Assembly (NCBI GenBank): GCA_008921705.1
Contig: VFFE01007724.1
Location: forward strand, 2,065,798 to 2,129,797
From: Burhinus oedicnemus
Lineage: Eukaryota > Chordata > Aves > Charadriiformes > Burhinidae
Direction: 5' to 3'
DNA: 64,000 bases
The notes beneath the pieces are model-generated. The model was not told the DNA's origin. It made no database searches and worked only from the letters and a program-made list of their open reading frames with translations. The stretch's first letter is position 1. Each line of letters starts with the position of its first letter. This document shows, piece after piece, positions 24,147 through 37,100 of this stretch. The translations under genes were made by a program, and so were the position numbers.

Positions 24147-27100
24147 AACACTCCTTTCAGCCTTCTGCAATGTCAAAAAACCTTTAGTGACCGTATGAGA
24201 GCGTTGCCTTAATGCGGGGGTTCAGAAAGGGAAGGAAGTTAAAAAGAAGGGATGGGATCTTTACCGTTTGTTGCTATATTTTTAGATTTAAACTTTTTTT
24301 TTTTACAATAAAATATTGCTGTATCTACTTCTCGGGGCAAAAAAAATGGTAAATGTACATTTTTTTAACGTACCCTTCAGTTTATTTTGAAAAAATGTTT
24401 GCTCTCACTAACAAGTTCATCATCGCTCTTTTCTAAGAGACTAAAATAGTGCCTGTAAAATAGTTCTCTTCATCTTTTAAGCCTTCAGTTGTAGTTTGTA
24501 AACATACTTCTGTATTGGAAAATTACCATAGTAATGCCTGATTCTATAGCAGCATTTGCATGAACTGCTCCGTTAGCTCTGCAAGCTCATTTGATATTAG
24601 AGGATTTTATACAAGCTTAACTCTATGCATCTGATATTCAGTTGTATAGTACAGATAACTTGATACGATTTTGGCAAATCCATCTGAAAATTGTAATAGG
24701 TAGTGTAGTAACTTGAGGCTCTTTGCAGCACAAGTAAAATTTCGCCCTCATTCCCTTCCCTCCCCCAAGAACCATTCTCCAATTCCCCAACTATATTTAT
24801 ATCTAACTTAAATAAACATGGATTATAATTCCTTTAAGTGCACTGCTCATCTACTTTTGTTTTCAGAAACGCTTCACAAGCAATTTTGCAGTTCCAAAGT
24901 TAGAGAGCTTTTGACATGGAAGGAAAAGCCGATGTGAAGAGTGCAAGTTGCTGGAAATAAAAGTGTGACTTAAAACTAAATGAAAAATCTTGAACTTGCC
25001 GAGTTCTGCTCGGGACTTTACAGTGCACACACACTCTCTAAGAAACAACAAGAATGTGTTTGTTCTTAGACGTCAGCGTGCGGGAGAGGGAGGAAGGACT
25101 TCACTGCTGTCACTGTTCCTATAGTGACAGCTCATTCTCACGACAGTGTTGACATAAACTAGACAATAATTTATAGCGAGAAAACTTAAAAGAAAAAATT
25201 AACCATGTCTGAGTGTTTAGAAGCTCTTCATGGTGTATTATAAATTGTAGGTGGAAGTTAATTCACTCTCTGAGGTTTGCATAGCTTACTATACTGTAAG
25301 ATGCCGACAAAATATCCTGATATGGTGCACAGTTCTATAAAATACCTGTAAATGGCCCTGCTTAATGGGTTCAGTACAGTATGTTGAGATATAAAAATAT
25401 CCTTAAGTGCATAATGTTAAGAAACTTGTAATTATTTTAAAGTGGAAAGAGTTAAAATGCGGTAGCAATTTTTACCAGATGATGTTTTATCATATTTCTT
25501 GATAATCAGAGAGTCCAATTTTAATGCAGAGTAACCTGTAAGGAAGTGTCTAGTTATGGCCACATCCGACCAAAATCTCCTTTGAACCTGGCCTTTGTAG
25601 GAGACCTGAACGTGCGAGTTTATGAATTATCCCCGTAGATCTGGTACCACCAGCTAATACAGAATCAGACCTGGGGACTCCAGCTGTGGCTTCAGCCTTG
25701 CCTGGCAGTCGTGCCCGCTGTAAGCACTGTAATATCCCGTATTGTGCAAAGGTGCGAGTTTCTCCGTTTGGCATTTCAGAACATAATATTCAATTATTTT
25801 TTTTTTTCAGAGGACTGGTAGCCAGGGGCAGCGCAGCCCAGACTAACCTCCAGAAGGCAACTGGTTCCTATCGATTGGCCACGTGTTTGCTGTGGTAGAT
25901 GCAAGAGGATGCTGGAAAGTGTCTTTAGTTTGTCAGGTCTTTCCAAGTGCCTGTAGCCAGTGGGAGAGCTGGCACGGCGGATAGCCAGCGTGACTTGAAA
26001 GCCAGCCTAGTTTTCATCAGTGTCATCAAAGTTTTCATGTGAAATATTTTGATGCCGGCAAACTTGTGTTTTCTATAGGAAAACCTTTGTTGGAAAACTT
26101 TCAGCTTGCTTGAAAGTTGCAGCTTACTGATTTGGCATAGGGATATCCTTTGTTTTGGATGGATGTTGGAAATGTGAATGTTTCTCTGTGCATCCAATAG
26201 CTTTAAAATCATTTTTCCCTTTGTGTCATTGTAGGGCATTTTACATCGTTCAGAACGTCACTTGGGTGTGGCTAGTGTACTGTCACACAGAATAGATTAA
26301 AATCTTTCATGATCACAAATGTATGGGTTAAAATGTCACCGCTCTTCATTTTTCAGAATTATTTATTTTTATCTCACGTATGCCAGCGTAAGTGTATATG
26401 AGTACATGTTTATCTGTGCACACACATGAGACAGAGCAAGGAGGTAAATCCTTAAAACGTGGTGTGCAGCAATATTTCTATTAGGCTCACACAGCAAGGT
26501 TTATAGAAAAGTTGATGTCCCTAATGAAAACTATAGTGATTTAATGTAACTCGGATGCAGGGAAAAACGCAGAGTAACAAACCACATCTTTCAGAGAATT
26601 CTTTAAGGTGTTTCCTTTCGCTGTGGCTCTGGATTGTTAGATGACTGAGCCTTAGGTGTTGAGGGTGAGTGAGTGGTTAGAGCTGGGCACCACTACAATT
26701 TACTTCTTTTCCTGATTCTTCTGCTTGCTGTTCAATGTGGCAGTATCGGATAGTTTCTCGTCTTTGTTGTGTTCCCCTATAAAAGTGGCGTGTTATACCT
26801 TGCAAGATAACGTACGGCGGGGTTTAGAGGTTCTTTAATGCTGCTATGTGCGAGGTGTAATTTTTGATGCTAAGCTTTCTCCTGGCAAATAAATGAGGTG
26901 GCTGTAATTCTGTTGTGCTGGGCTGTCCCGCCAGCTCGTGCCTGGGCTTCAGCATCAAATATTTAACATCGCATATTCAGTTTCTCTGGCTAAAAATAAC
27001 GGCAGGCGGTGTTATTGCCTACAAATCAAAGGCCAACTTGCCTTCTCAGGCTGGGGTAACCTGGACATAAAATTCAGAGTCCAGGAGTGATACAGAGAGT

Positions 27101-28085
27101 CCGCAATAAAAACTTCAGTGCCTGCCTGGTTTTTCAGCAGAAAGGAAAGGAAGTGAGGGGCTCATGGTCAAAACTGGAATTATTTGCTTCTGAAAAAATC
27201 ACTGCCATAGGTCTTCAGGGATGATGCATATAAAGGCAAGAAGCTTATCAAAAAAAGACATGTCTGTGGCATGGAGCTTTTTTTCCCCGAATGCATCATC
27301 TTTCTGGGCCAGAAACCCATTTCTAGCTTTGAAATAAAAGCAGCGGTCTCAGAAGTGAGATAAAAGTTGAGTAAAACTGCTCTGAGTTTCACCTAATGAA
27401 GTTAACCTGTTAAACAGTCCGAGCAGATGAAGTAACTAGTGCATAGGGTGTGTTTCTCTAGGATGCTTTTTTTCTGATATTTCCAAAACAGTTGCTGAAC
27501 ATGGTTACAATCTTAACATGAGAAAGGCTTGTGGTAAACAGTGCAGTCTTTAACCAGAAAGGCTGATGACTTGTAATTTCTGTAGACTTCCAAGAAAAAC
27601 AACAATGTTAATTTTTTTTTTCACATATTCTCCAGTGATGTTAATTTCTCTGGATTATTTGCTTTTTAGCCAGACCCTATGATGCATGCGGATTTCGGTA
27701 ATTTCTTGCTGGGTAACTGCATGAGCAAATACAGGGGAGAACGGTTGAGTCACGCGCCTGAGACCCATGGGAATAGATGCGAAGCCAGCAGGATGCAGTG
27801 TTACAGAAGCAGGGCTTTCTTCAAGCCGTGGAGATTCTGAGTCACCGGGACAAATTGTTTTCATTATTTTATTTTTTTTTTTAATTGTGTGCTGGGAGGG
27901 CTAATGCACAAACTCATATGACTCAGTGAGTAGTTTTCCTCGCTGTTAGACAAATACTGTCGTATGCGCAGGAATTCTGACTCCAGGTATTCCTCTCCCT
28001 TCATTGCCGCCGCTGTTGTCGGCAGTGCTGCGTGATCGACTGGATCACTGAAACGGTTTAGAAATAAAAATACGTGCTGTTGATG

Positions 28086-28143
28086 GCTCGACCTCATAAG
28101 CACTTTGGTTTGGGGCTTGACCTCATAAGCAGTTTGGTTTGGA
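28086..28143. repeat. 29-bp direct repeat, two tandem copies
   Basis: GCTCGACCTCATAAGCACTT and GCTTGACCTCATAAGCAGTT, each followed by TGGTTTGG, form a tandem pair with period 29 and two or so mismatches. Confidence 0.92.
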
Positions 28144-28150
28144 GCAGCTG

Positions 28151-28184
28151 AAGGGGTGGCCATGGGGAAGGGGTGGCCATGGTT
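28151..28184. repeat. 17-bp direct repeat, two tandem copies
   Basis: AAGGGGTGGCCATGG occurs twice with period 17, only 8 bp after the 29-bp tandem pair, so this short interval has seen two independent slippage or duplication events. Confidence 0.92.
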
Positions 28185-30949
28185 CAAGAGTCCCAGGGGC
28201 TGACGTGGAGGCTGGGCGATGGCAGCCTCTCCAAGGCCGGGTGTTGGGACAGTATTTACTGTCTAGATCTGACAGATGCATTTTATTTATTTTAGCTTGT
28301 CATCCTTTTATCCTTTCACTAAGCTGGGGGAGCTTTCCAGAGATGGCTTGGGTGGAAGTGAGGAGAAGGAAAAAGAAGAAAATGCCTGTGGGTTTCTTCC
28401 TTCTTTTGACAGAGAAGCGCTTTGGTTGTGGGTGCAACGCACAAGTCGCACAGTTGTACCTGCATGCGGTTTTTGGGGCATAGAAATACCATTCCAACTT
28501 AAGAGAGATTTTGAACAGAAGTGATTGTTTCTACCTTACAACATGAATAGTCAATAATTGTTTCGGTACAGAAACAGTAGGAAGAGTGATTTTCTTTCTT
28601 TATTTTTTTTTTTAATGCTCAGAAATAATTTAAATGAAACAAGGTGGGTGAGGTTTGTGTTTTAATCAGTTAGTTTAAGTCAAAGCTGTTGTGCTCCCTG
28701 TTTCTGTCTGGGCACACACAGTCCTTGCCCTTGTTAGCACAGGCACTGCTGCAGCCACAGGGACCAAAGTCACGACTCAGAATTTTACCTTTTGAAAATT
28801 GCATCTATTTTGTTAAATAATGCACTATATATATTTTTTTTTTAGCTGCCACTTCCCCTCCCTCCCCTTGCTCTGTAAGGAGACATAGAATACTACGTTT
28901 GGACTCTTTACTTATTTACTAAGTGAGATGTTGGATCCCAACAATAGAGTTGAAGTACCAAGAAATTCCAATAATTCAGAAGATAGTTTTTTTCAACCTA
29001 AGGTTGTTAAGAGGAAATCAAGAGCATTCCTTGAATAGTTGCAAAGTGGCTAAATCCCTTCTCCCTGCACCTCTTTCTGCAAATTTCCAACCATGCATGT
29101 GGGTGAAATTGTCCTGGTGGGATCTGTTGTGCCGGGTAAATCCCTCTGGGAACCTCATCAGGGTCCCAGCAATGGGATTATTCCAACATAGCTGCACCCA
29201 TGAAGCCCCCTGAGCGGAGGCAGCCGTGCCAGCCCGCTCTCCGGCCAGGCAGGGCTTTTCCTCCTCTGCTGGCAGGGACACGCTGAAGACCTGGGAGCCA
29301 CTGAAAGGATAACACCTTGCACAAATGTTTGAAGTCTTTTAATAACCTCTGTGCTATACCAAACTGTATGTTGTTCCCCTAAAAACTCCTCAGAGATAAA
29401 TACCCGGAGAGTGATAGCCAGTTGAAATGCTTACTCCTTGGAGGACAGGAGTTTTTTCATCTCCATCAGACTGCACGATGAATCTTTTGGATAGTAAGTT
29501 AATTTCACAGTTGCTATAGGCAACAAGAAACTCCCTTTATTGCATTTGAAAAATCAGAATGTTTCAGATGTGCTATGGAGAAACTGTCCTAGATCTGTTC
29601 TTTTTATATTAGAAGTGTTATTTTAATAATTAGAAGAATTTAGTTAATTGTGCAATATTTGTTTCTCATCAGCAGTTAATTTATATAGAAAGGGAAGAGT
29701 CTAATTCTCCCCGCTATGTCATGCTATGTGAGAAGGATTGTTTATCTCGGGACACAGGAAAATAAGAATTTATGGTTTATTTTTTGAAGGATGTAATGCT
29801 GTCATTAGCAGAGAGGCATGTTTTAAAACACACCTCAACTAACGTGCTCCTTGCAGTGGCTCAGCTTAGAAATATGAGAAATGAAGTGGAAACGGGGGGA
29901 GGATGACGGGGCCCTTCAAACATAACCTGGTGAGTCACAGCCTTCCCCATCACCTTTAGCGTTTATAAAGGAAAGCAGGCTGTGAAAAAAGCAAGTTAGT
30001 GCCTTCTCTGGGGTAGCCACCTTGTAGCTGAGAGCTACACACAGAGTCTGCTGGAGTGGAAGAGGTGAGGAGGAACCAAAGTCAATGCAAGCAGCCTTCC
30101 GTGCCTCGCTGGGATTCAGGTGGCTCTGCTGGGCTTTGCGGTGGGATTTGAGCACCGTCCTTTTAGTTTGGCCTGGCTGCAAGAGGTTCTGAGCATGGCA
30201 GCAAAGAGAAGAGGTGGGGCTGTAAGTGTGAACTATGAGAAAAGCTTGAAAAATGGGTTTTGTTTGGTCTATGGAAGGGGGCAGGGTCAAGGGAGATAGG
30301 GCAAAGTGAAGAGGGACAGGGGAGCTTTCGTAAAAGGTTGTTGGAAAGAAAATAATGGAACATTCCTCTATCTACTATTGCGGATGGAGAATTAACAAGC
30401 AAAAATTTTAGGGGAAAGAAATTGAAGTTGGACTCAGTTCCAACACAAATGCAGGTGGGCAATGGAAGACACTAGCCGAGGACTATCTGGAGCTGCTGAA
30501 GAAGAAACTGGGCTCCATCAGTTGGGAGAGGCTCAGGTGGAGCTGGTTCTCCCTGGGGAGGGGAGAGCTGTGCTCCGGCAGCTCCCTGTTTCAGGGAAAT
30601 ATTTCATTTGTATGCCACACTTGCTGACCCAGTAGAACGATGTTCTGTTTGAGGCTTCTCTATTTAAGATGCAGCTTCTTATTTTTTAATTCTTGATGAT
30701 CTGCTTCAGGATTACCAAACCACTGTGAACGACGGAGGAGATGGCTCTCCCTGTGGTGTGAGCAAAGCTCAGCTAGGAAACCGCTGGGCTCACCGGTGGC
30801 ATCTCCGAGCACTGCACTGGTTGTCACACTTGGAATTTTAGCTTATAGGTTTTTTCCAAGTTATTGTGGTGTAAATGCAGTACTGTAATAAAACTCGCAA
30901 CAAAGAGATAGAAAATACTGTCTTGAAATTTGCTTTTAATACTTATTGA

Positions 30950-31130
30950 ATGTATGTCTATATATATCTATATAGACTTTTTATATATGCCTATTGATCT
31001 ATAGTCATATAATAATGACATATAGATATATGTCTATATAGTAATATATAGTAATGTAGATATAGTAATATCTATCCAGTAATAGATATAGATCTAGAGA
31101 GAGAGAGAGTTAAAAAAAAAAGTATAGCTA
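30950..31130. repeat. AT-rich imperfect TATAGATA/TCTATATA repeat tract
   Basis: About 180 bp is built largely from TATAGATA, TCTATATA and AGTAATATA units, which are partly self-complementary, followed by (GA)n at 31096-31109 and a poly(A) run. It could form hairpins in single-stranded DNA or RNA. No coding content. Confidence 0.85.
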
Positions 31131-34100
31131 TATAAATAAATGTGCTTCTTCCCCAGGGAGATGGCAATGTACCACCACGGCTCTCTTAGCTGTTTCTTGG
31201 TGATAAACAGCAAATACAAATTTCAATGACTCTTTCTGCTTCACAGAATATCCTGGCACATACCTGAGTACCAACAGTGTTGATGGTTCTCCTTCCCATG
31301 CCCCCCCCGCCACATGATAAAGACTGCTTGTTTGTGGCAGGTGGATATTAATTGCTATGTTTTTGATGAGCACGTTCAAATAGAGAATTTTAGATGATTC
31401 ACTGAAGTCTGGGATCCAAACATGTCAGGAACAAAACTCGTCAGCCCCTGTCACGATGACTGGTGGCACCATGTCGGCGCTAGGCGGGCGACGGGATTGA
31501 AAGTTTGCTTTAGTTTTCTCTGCCTGGATGATATTTCTCGCTGTGGGAGGACAGGTAAAGAATAGCCATCACCTAATTGCCGCCTCGTTTGGGGCAGGCG
31601 GAAGAGAACGTACTGTGTCACTTTGTTGCTGGCTAGGTTTTGGGTCTGTTGCTGATTGTACAGTCCTTTTGCTGTTGCCATGGGAACGCAATAATTATAT
31701 TATGAATAATTGGAGCATTTTCTTTTGCTGCTGCAGAAAACCGGTGTTGTATAATTACCGCTACCTTTAATGGAAGTTGTTTAGCATTTGTATAAACCTG
31801 TTGCAGAGTACGAAACTTTTTGCAAGTGAATGCTATTTTATAAATGTTCCAGAATACTAACACATGCACGCACGCTCCCCAAAAAGCATTGACATCATTA
31901 GATCGTGTTGAAGAGCTGTCTCAAAATTGCAAAGGCAAAATAATGTCCGTAGTTGAACTTCCATCCTTACGATGTTCTTGTGGCTTGTTTGCCTTTCTAC
32001 AAATAAATAACCTCTATTGATATCAGGCAATTAGTGTTGTATCATAAGTAAGTGATAATGCTGTTAATGACTGGTGCAAAACCCAAACGATTCTCCTTTG
32101 ATGGTATCCGTTTCCCCTAAGAGTCAGTGCAGAGGTTGTACAGGTCTGGTGGGAAGCTCGGTCGCAGAGCTGTAGGCGCAGCGGGAGGATGCTAATCCTG
32201 TTGCTGTTCAAAGCTTTAGCGGCATTAAAAACTTGATACGTGACATTTTTTTCATCCTAAAATGAAGCCTGATGCTGACAGAGCTCTCCCATTGTTTGCA
32301 TGGGTTGGCAGCAGTTACTTGATGAGTTTCTTCCAGTACTGAATTCGGCTCTCCGATCTCCTTTTCTCTCTCGGAGCCTCCTGCAAAGGGCAGGCTGTGG
32401 TTTTCTGTGCAGTGTCTCTTCTGTCTCGCCTCTCTTGGTGGTGCCATTCTCTCTGTTCCTCCATGGGCTTTCCGGGCTATTTCTATCATAAAATAAAGGG
32501 TTATGCAAAGGAAAAAAGTCAGTAGATACATGGAGGATTAATTTTTTTCAAAATAGAGTATTTTTCTATGTGTTGCCCTCCTGGTCTTTAACCGTCCAAA
32601 GATTTGCTCAGGCTTAAGTATTGTCTTATGACCTAAACCCTATTCTGGGTTTGTGTCCAGTTACGTTCCCACAAGCTTCCTGTGTGACCCTGCATCAGGC
32701 ATTTCATTTCTTTGTCTCAGTTTTACTTGTGAAGCGAGGAGAATAACAAAGCCGCTCCAGCCAGATGTTCTGGGGATGGATTCGTGAGTCCTTGCGGGGT
32801 AACGTGGTGCTGGGTCATCGAAATGCTTTTGTGCTCCTGCGTCAGATGTCAGGGTGTCATCTTGGCTGATGTCTCTCCAGTTTCAGGTTATTGTGTGGTG
32901 GCTTGTTCACTAATGGATTAATTTCAGATGTTTTCAGCATAGTTGGTTGTTCTCTTTGTTCCCAATGTAGTCCTAATTTATTTAACAGTATTTGCCATTC
33001 AAGTGAACTGATTTTAGACAGATGTTTGTCTCTTGTGTTTTAGTCTAGACATCTATGATTTACAATCTGTAGCCCATCTGGTGAATTGCCATGGGAGTAT
33101 GCTTATTTTCAAGGCTTGAAGTATTGCAACACACTCCTTGCAAGTGTTTTTGCAGTAGCGGCTGATGAGCCAACCATCAGAAAAGGTTTATTTTAGCAAA
33201 AGAATCCAACTTGTTTGTTCAGATTAGGGCAGCAAAAGGCTCCATTTCTATTCAAAACAACAAAACCAAAATGTTCCACTCCAAAATATTGCCTGTAAAT
33301 TGAAACTCTAGAATAATATATGGGCCTATTTTAAAGAGGAAAGGAAGAAAGCTCACCTGGGAACGCAGAAGAACAGCAGGAGACCTGAAGAATCCATCTC
33401 ATCCATCTCCATTCTCTGTGGCTGAACAAGTACCCTTGTCTAACCTTTTCGAAATACTTCAGTGAGCTGTAGGCTGGCGAAGTTTCTTGTAACGTGAAAG
33501 CTTAATCGTCACTGCTGCAGAGGGCGGTTAGTAGTGCTCTGTCCCTGGGGTAGGGTGGCCCTACGCTGCAGGACCAAGTCCTTGTCCCCAGGCGCTTCCT
33601 GCTGCCCTTTCAGCCCCGCGGCGGGAGAAGAAGCTGTCGATGGGGAAGGGGACGATGTCCCAGGCTGTTAGAGCAGCCTATGGATCCCGCCTGGACTCTC
33701 CTTCGCTTACTAAATTAGGGAGGTGTGATGAACCCGCAATGCAAGGTGCAGGATGGCATGCGAGGTCTTGCAGGTGAGGAGTGGGACAATTCTTTACGCT
33801 CTCAGGATAAGTATCTCAAAATGCAATGCACTTAAAGTTTGCAATGGCAAACGTTTGATGTTTGAAATTTTTTTTAATTCATAGTTCCGTAGGGGATAAA
33901 AATCCTCTTCAAATTCAGATGCAGTAGTAGCTCTGTGTCACAGCTTGTCGTACCGTGATAGCTTTGGACAAAGGCACGTTCCGCGCAACTGATATATTTT
34001 AGTTCATTTCCTGTTTTTGTGGGTTACTGGATGATTTCTAGAATATGCCCCAAACCAGAATACAACATGTGGGAGACACACATTGCAAAAGAGCCTGCTG

Positions 34101-37100
34101 CTGAGTAGGACTCTCTTGGTTCTTGCATTAAAGCATAGAGCGCGGATGTTTAACTACAAATTGAATGTACTTGAGGCTCCCGCTGTGTGTAGCAGGTCAA
34201 GTAGCAAACACAGGTAAAATAAACCCTCTTCAAGAGTTTCTCGTGTAAACAGCAAAGGCGCTGTCATGTAAATAAGCCAGAAAATGCTCCAGGAGCTGTC
34301 TGCTTGATGCATTTGGCACAGATTTCTTGAGTATTTTGATGTGATGTTTGGTTGAGTGAGTTTGTCTGCACATGTTGAAAACATCAGTCAAACCCAGACT
34401 CCAGCCTGGATATTGTTGTAGGGGCTGTGGCTGTGAGATCCAAGTACGGAACAAGCGTACGTGATTTGCAGTTTCATGTTAATAACGATAATGCGCTGAA
34501 ACACGGGGAGACCAATGTATTCTATATAACTTTAATGATTTTTTTTTTAAATGCTTGTGACAAATTAACTTGATAATCTGGGATGGGACGGAGGGTGAAG
34601 GGCTGTTATGATTTGTGACTTCTGATGTAGTCAGTATTTAGAAAGGATATTGAAAAAACATAAAGCAGTCACAGAAGTTGCAAAGGAGTTTAAGAAACGC
34701 ATTTTACCTCCATCAAAAGTGCTTCGCTCTCCACTTTCAAACCCCGCGTTTGGGTGTACGGGCTGAGGTAACTGTTCAATGGCGAAGCCATGCAGGTGCA
34801 GGAGACTTCAGGCTGATACTGGTTTTGGATGCTTCGTTTGCGTTTAAGTAGTCATTTGATGCTGGATCCAAGATCATTTGAAATCCATTTCTATTCAACT
34901 TGAGGGTTCTGGTAATGTTTTTGTACTGTTCTTATAAGGTGAAGGAATTACTTCGTACTACTAAACTGTCATCTGAGTAAAAAATAAAGAGTTGAGGTGC
35001 CAGACATGTGAATGGACAGATGTGGTAGGCATTCTTTTATTCACATCCTTGTGTGTAGATGAGGTTGTCTTAAAAAATTGACAAATACGTATGGATAAGC
35101 AGTATAAAACTCTCTATGTTGCCACCTTCTGGCATGGGCTGGTGCCATGGGGATGGCCAAGTGCTGGAGGCTTTGGTTGACCCTATGCCTTGATAAGCTG
35201 CACTGATAATGTTATTTTTGCACCTTTCATGACCCCACCTCGGGCAGGTTGAATGTAGCATAGGTGGGATTTTTCTGACATATCAGACCTCTCCAAAGGT
35301 GTTTTTTAAAGCTGTCATTTTACCCCCTCAAGCACTTATTATTGTAAAAGCTGCTCCTTCTTTTCTCTCTAATGTGGAGTTGTTTTAATCAACAAATTTA
35401 TACTTATCTAAGGACAAAGTATTCGGATCTTGATCAGCAGCAAATTTAAGACCCTGTGTCCTGGTAACTTCGGTAGACACCCAGCAGTTGACTCGTCCTC
35501 TGCCTTGTACAGCCTTAAGTCAGCATCTGAATTAGCTCTCGTCTAGGAGAGATTGCACCTCAAAATTGTGCTGATATTTATAAGTGAAAGCTCTTTACAT
35601 CCGACTTTAAAGGTTTTTATAAAGTGGTCTGATGCACTCATGTTAGCTTGTGCTAACAAGCAGTTGTAGGCTGTGGCCTACAGGAAAACGCTCCCCATAC
35701 CTCTGCTGCAAGGGAAGGAAGATGAATGGAAGAATCCAGGATGGGGTTTGGTTTTGTTTTCCTTGTCATCACCTTGTTTGGTCCATAAGCTGCTCTGAGA
35801 ATAACCAAGTGGAAGGAGAAGGCACGTGTGCCCGACAGCGACGGGGAGCCTGTTTGTGCTTGCTTCATTGAGGAAACTGTTCCGGAACAGCTGCTCATCC
35901 ATGTGAAAATGCAAACCCTTGGGTCCCAGCCAAGGTCAGCAAGCCCTGGGTCATTTGTTTTAGCAAAGCAGGCCAGTTTGCCCTTTAATTATCTCTCCTT
36001 TTCGTTCAGTCACACCTCGTGCTCCCATAGATTTACTTCCTGAGAAGCGCCCTATGTGAAAAATGTGATACCAGTTTTGTTGTGAATCAGAGGAAGGCGT
36101 AATATTTTTTCATGGATTACTTATAAAAGTTAAGCTTTATAAAATACAATGCATTTACCTGGCTGGATTTAATTTTCTACTTAGCTGGTGCAGGAGATGC
36201 TTGTTACTAAAACGTACAGGGTTCTTAAATTTCAAAGTAAAAGTGCCCAAATCACTGAATTTCTTATTATTTCTTGGCTACTGCAGGTACTGCTATGTGA
36301 AACAGTAAGTCGGTACGTGTTTGCTAGAAACAGGACTGGGAAATTCCTGAATTTTGGAGCGTTTTCAGTAACTGCTCTCAGAATGGGAACTTTATAATGA
36401 AGCCTGGTAGGGTTTGCTCTTAGTGATAAGCTATGCAAAACAGTCAGCAGAAACGTGGATTAAAACATATGCCCATGTGCTGGAGCTGGATTTGAATAAC
36501 ATTCTACAGTGGACATAATTTAGTAATAGAGAAAAGCAATGTATTTTATATATAGTGGAAGGGAAGGGACAATAGTGTAGTAAAATGATCTCTTTGCCCT
36601 ATAATGCAATGTGGAAAGAAAGAAATTGGAAAGATGTATTGCTATAGCCGGAGGAACTGATAATGCCAAATTTTGGCTTCTATAATTTAAGGAAAAAAAC
36701 CCAATTAAACTGAAGCAATCTTTAATGCGTGCATAAAAGGTCACTGAGGAACAAGTTAAAAAGCGTACTTACTCCAAAACCGGTTTTATACAAGAATTTT
36801 GAAAGTGTCATGGATTGCAACCAAGGCTGTAATTAACCTTGAAAACCTTGGGACAGAAGTTTCCCAAGTAGTTTGTGACTTGATTCCTGAAGGAATAAAA
36901 GTGGCCAGAAGAACCGATAATCTCTCCGTGACAGAAGCATCCTCTTGGCAGGGGACGTAGGAGACAGAGATGGGAGGGAGACTTGCTTTGATCTACAGCT
37001 TCACGCAGTAAACCATGATACAAGAAGGAACAGAATAATTGTCATTTTTGTTAGACTGTATGTGCGGGTGTTTTTTAAAAAGGCAATAGGTTTGCAAAAT

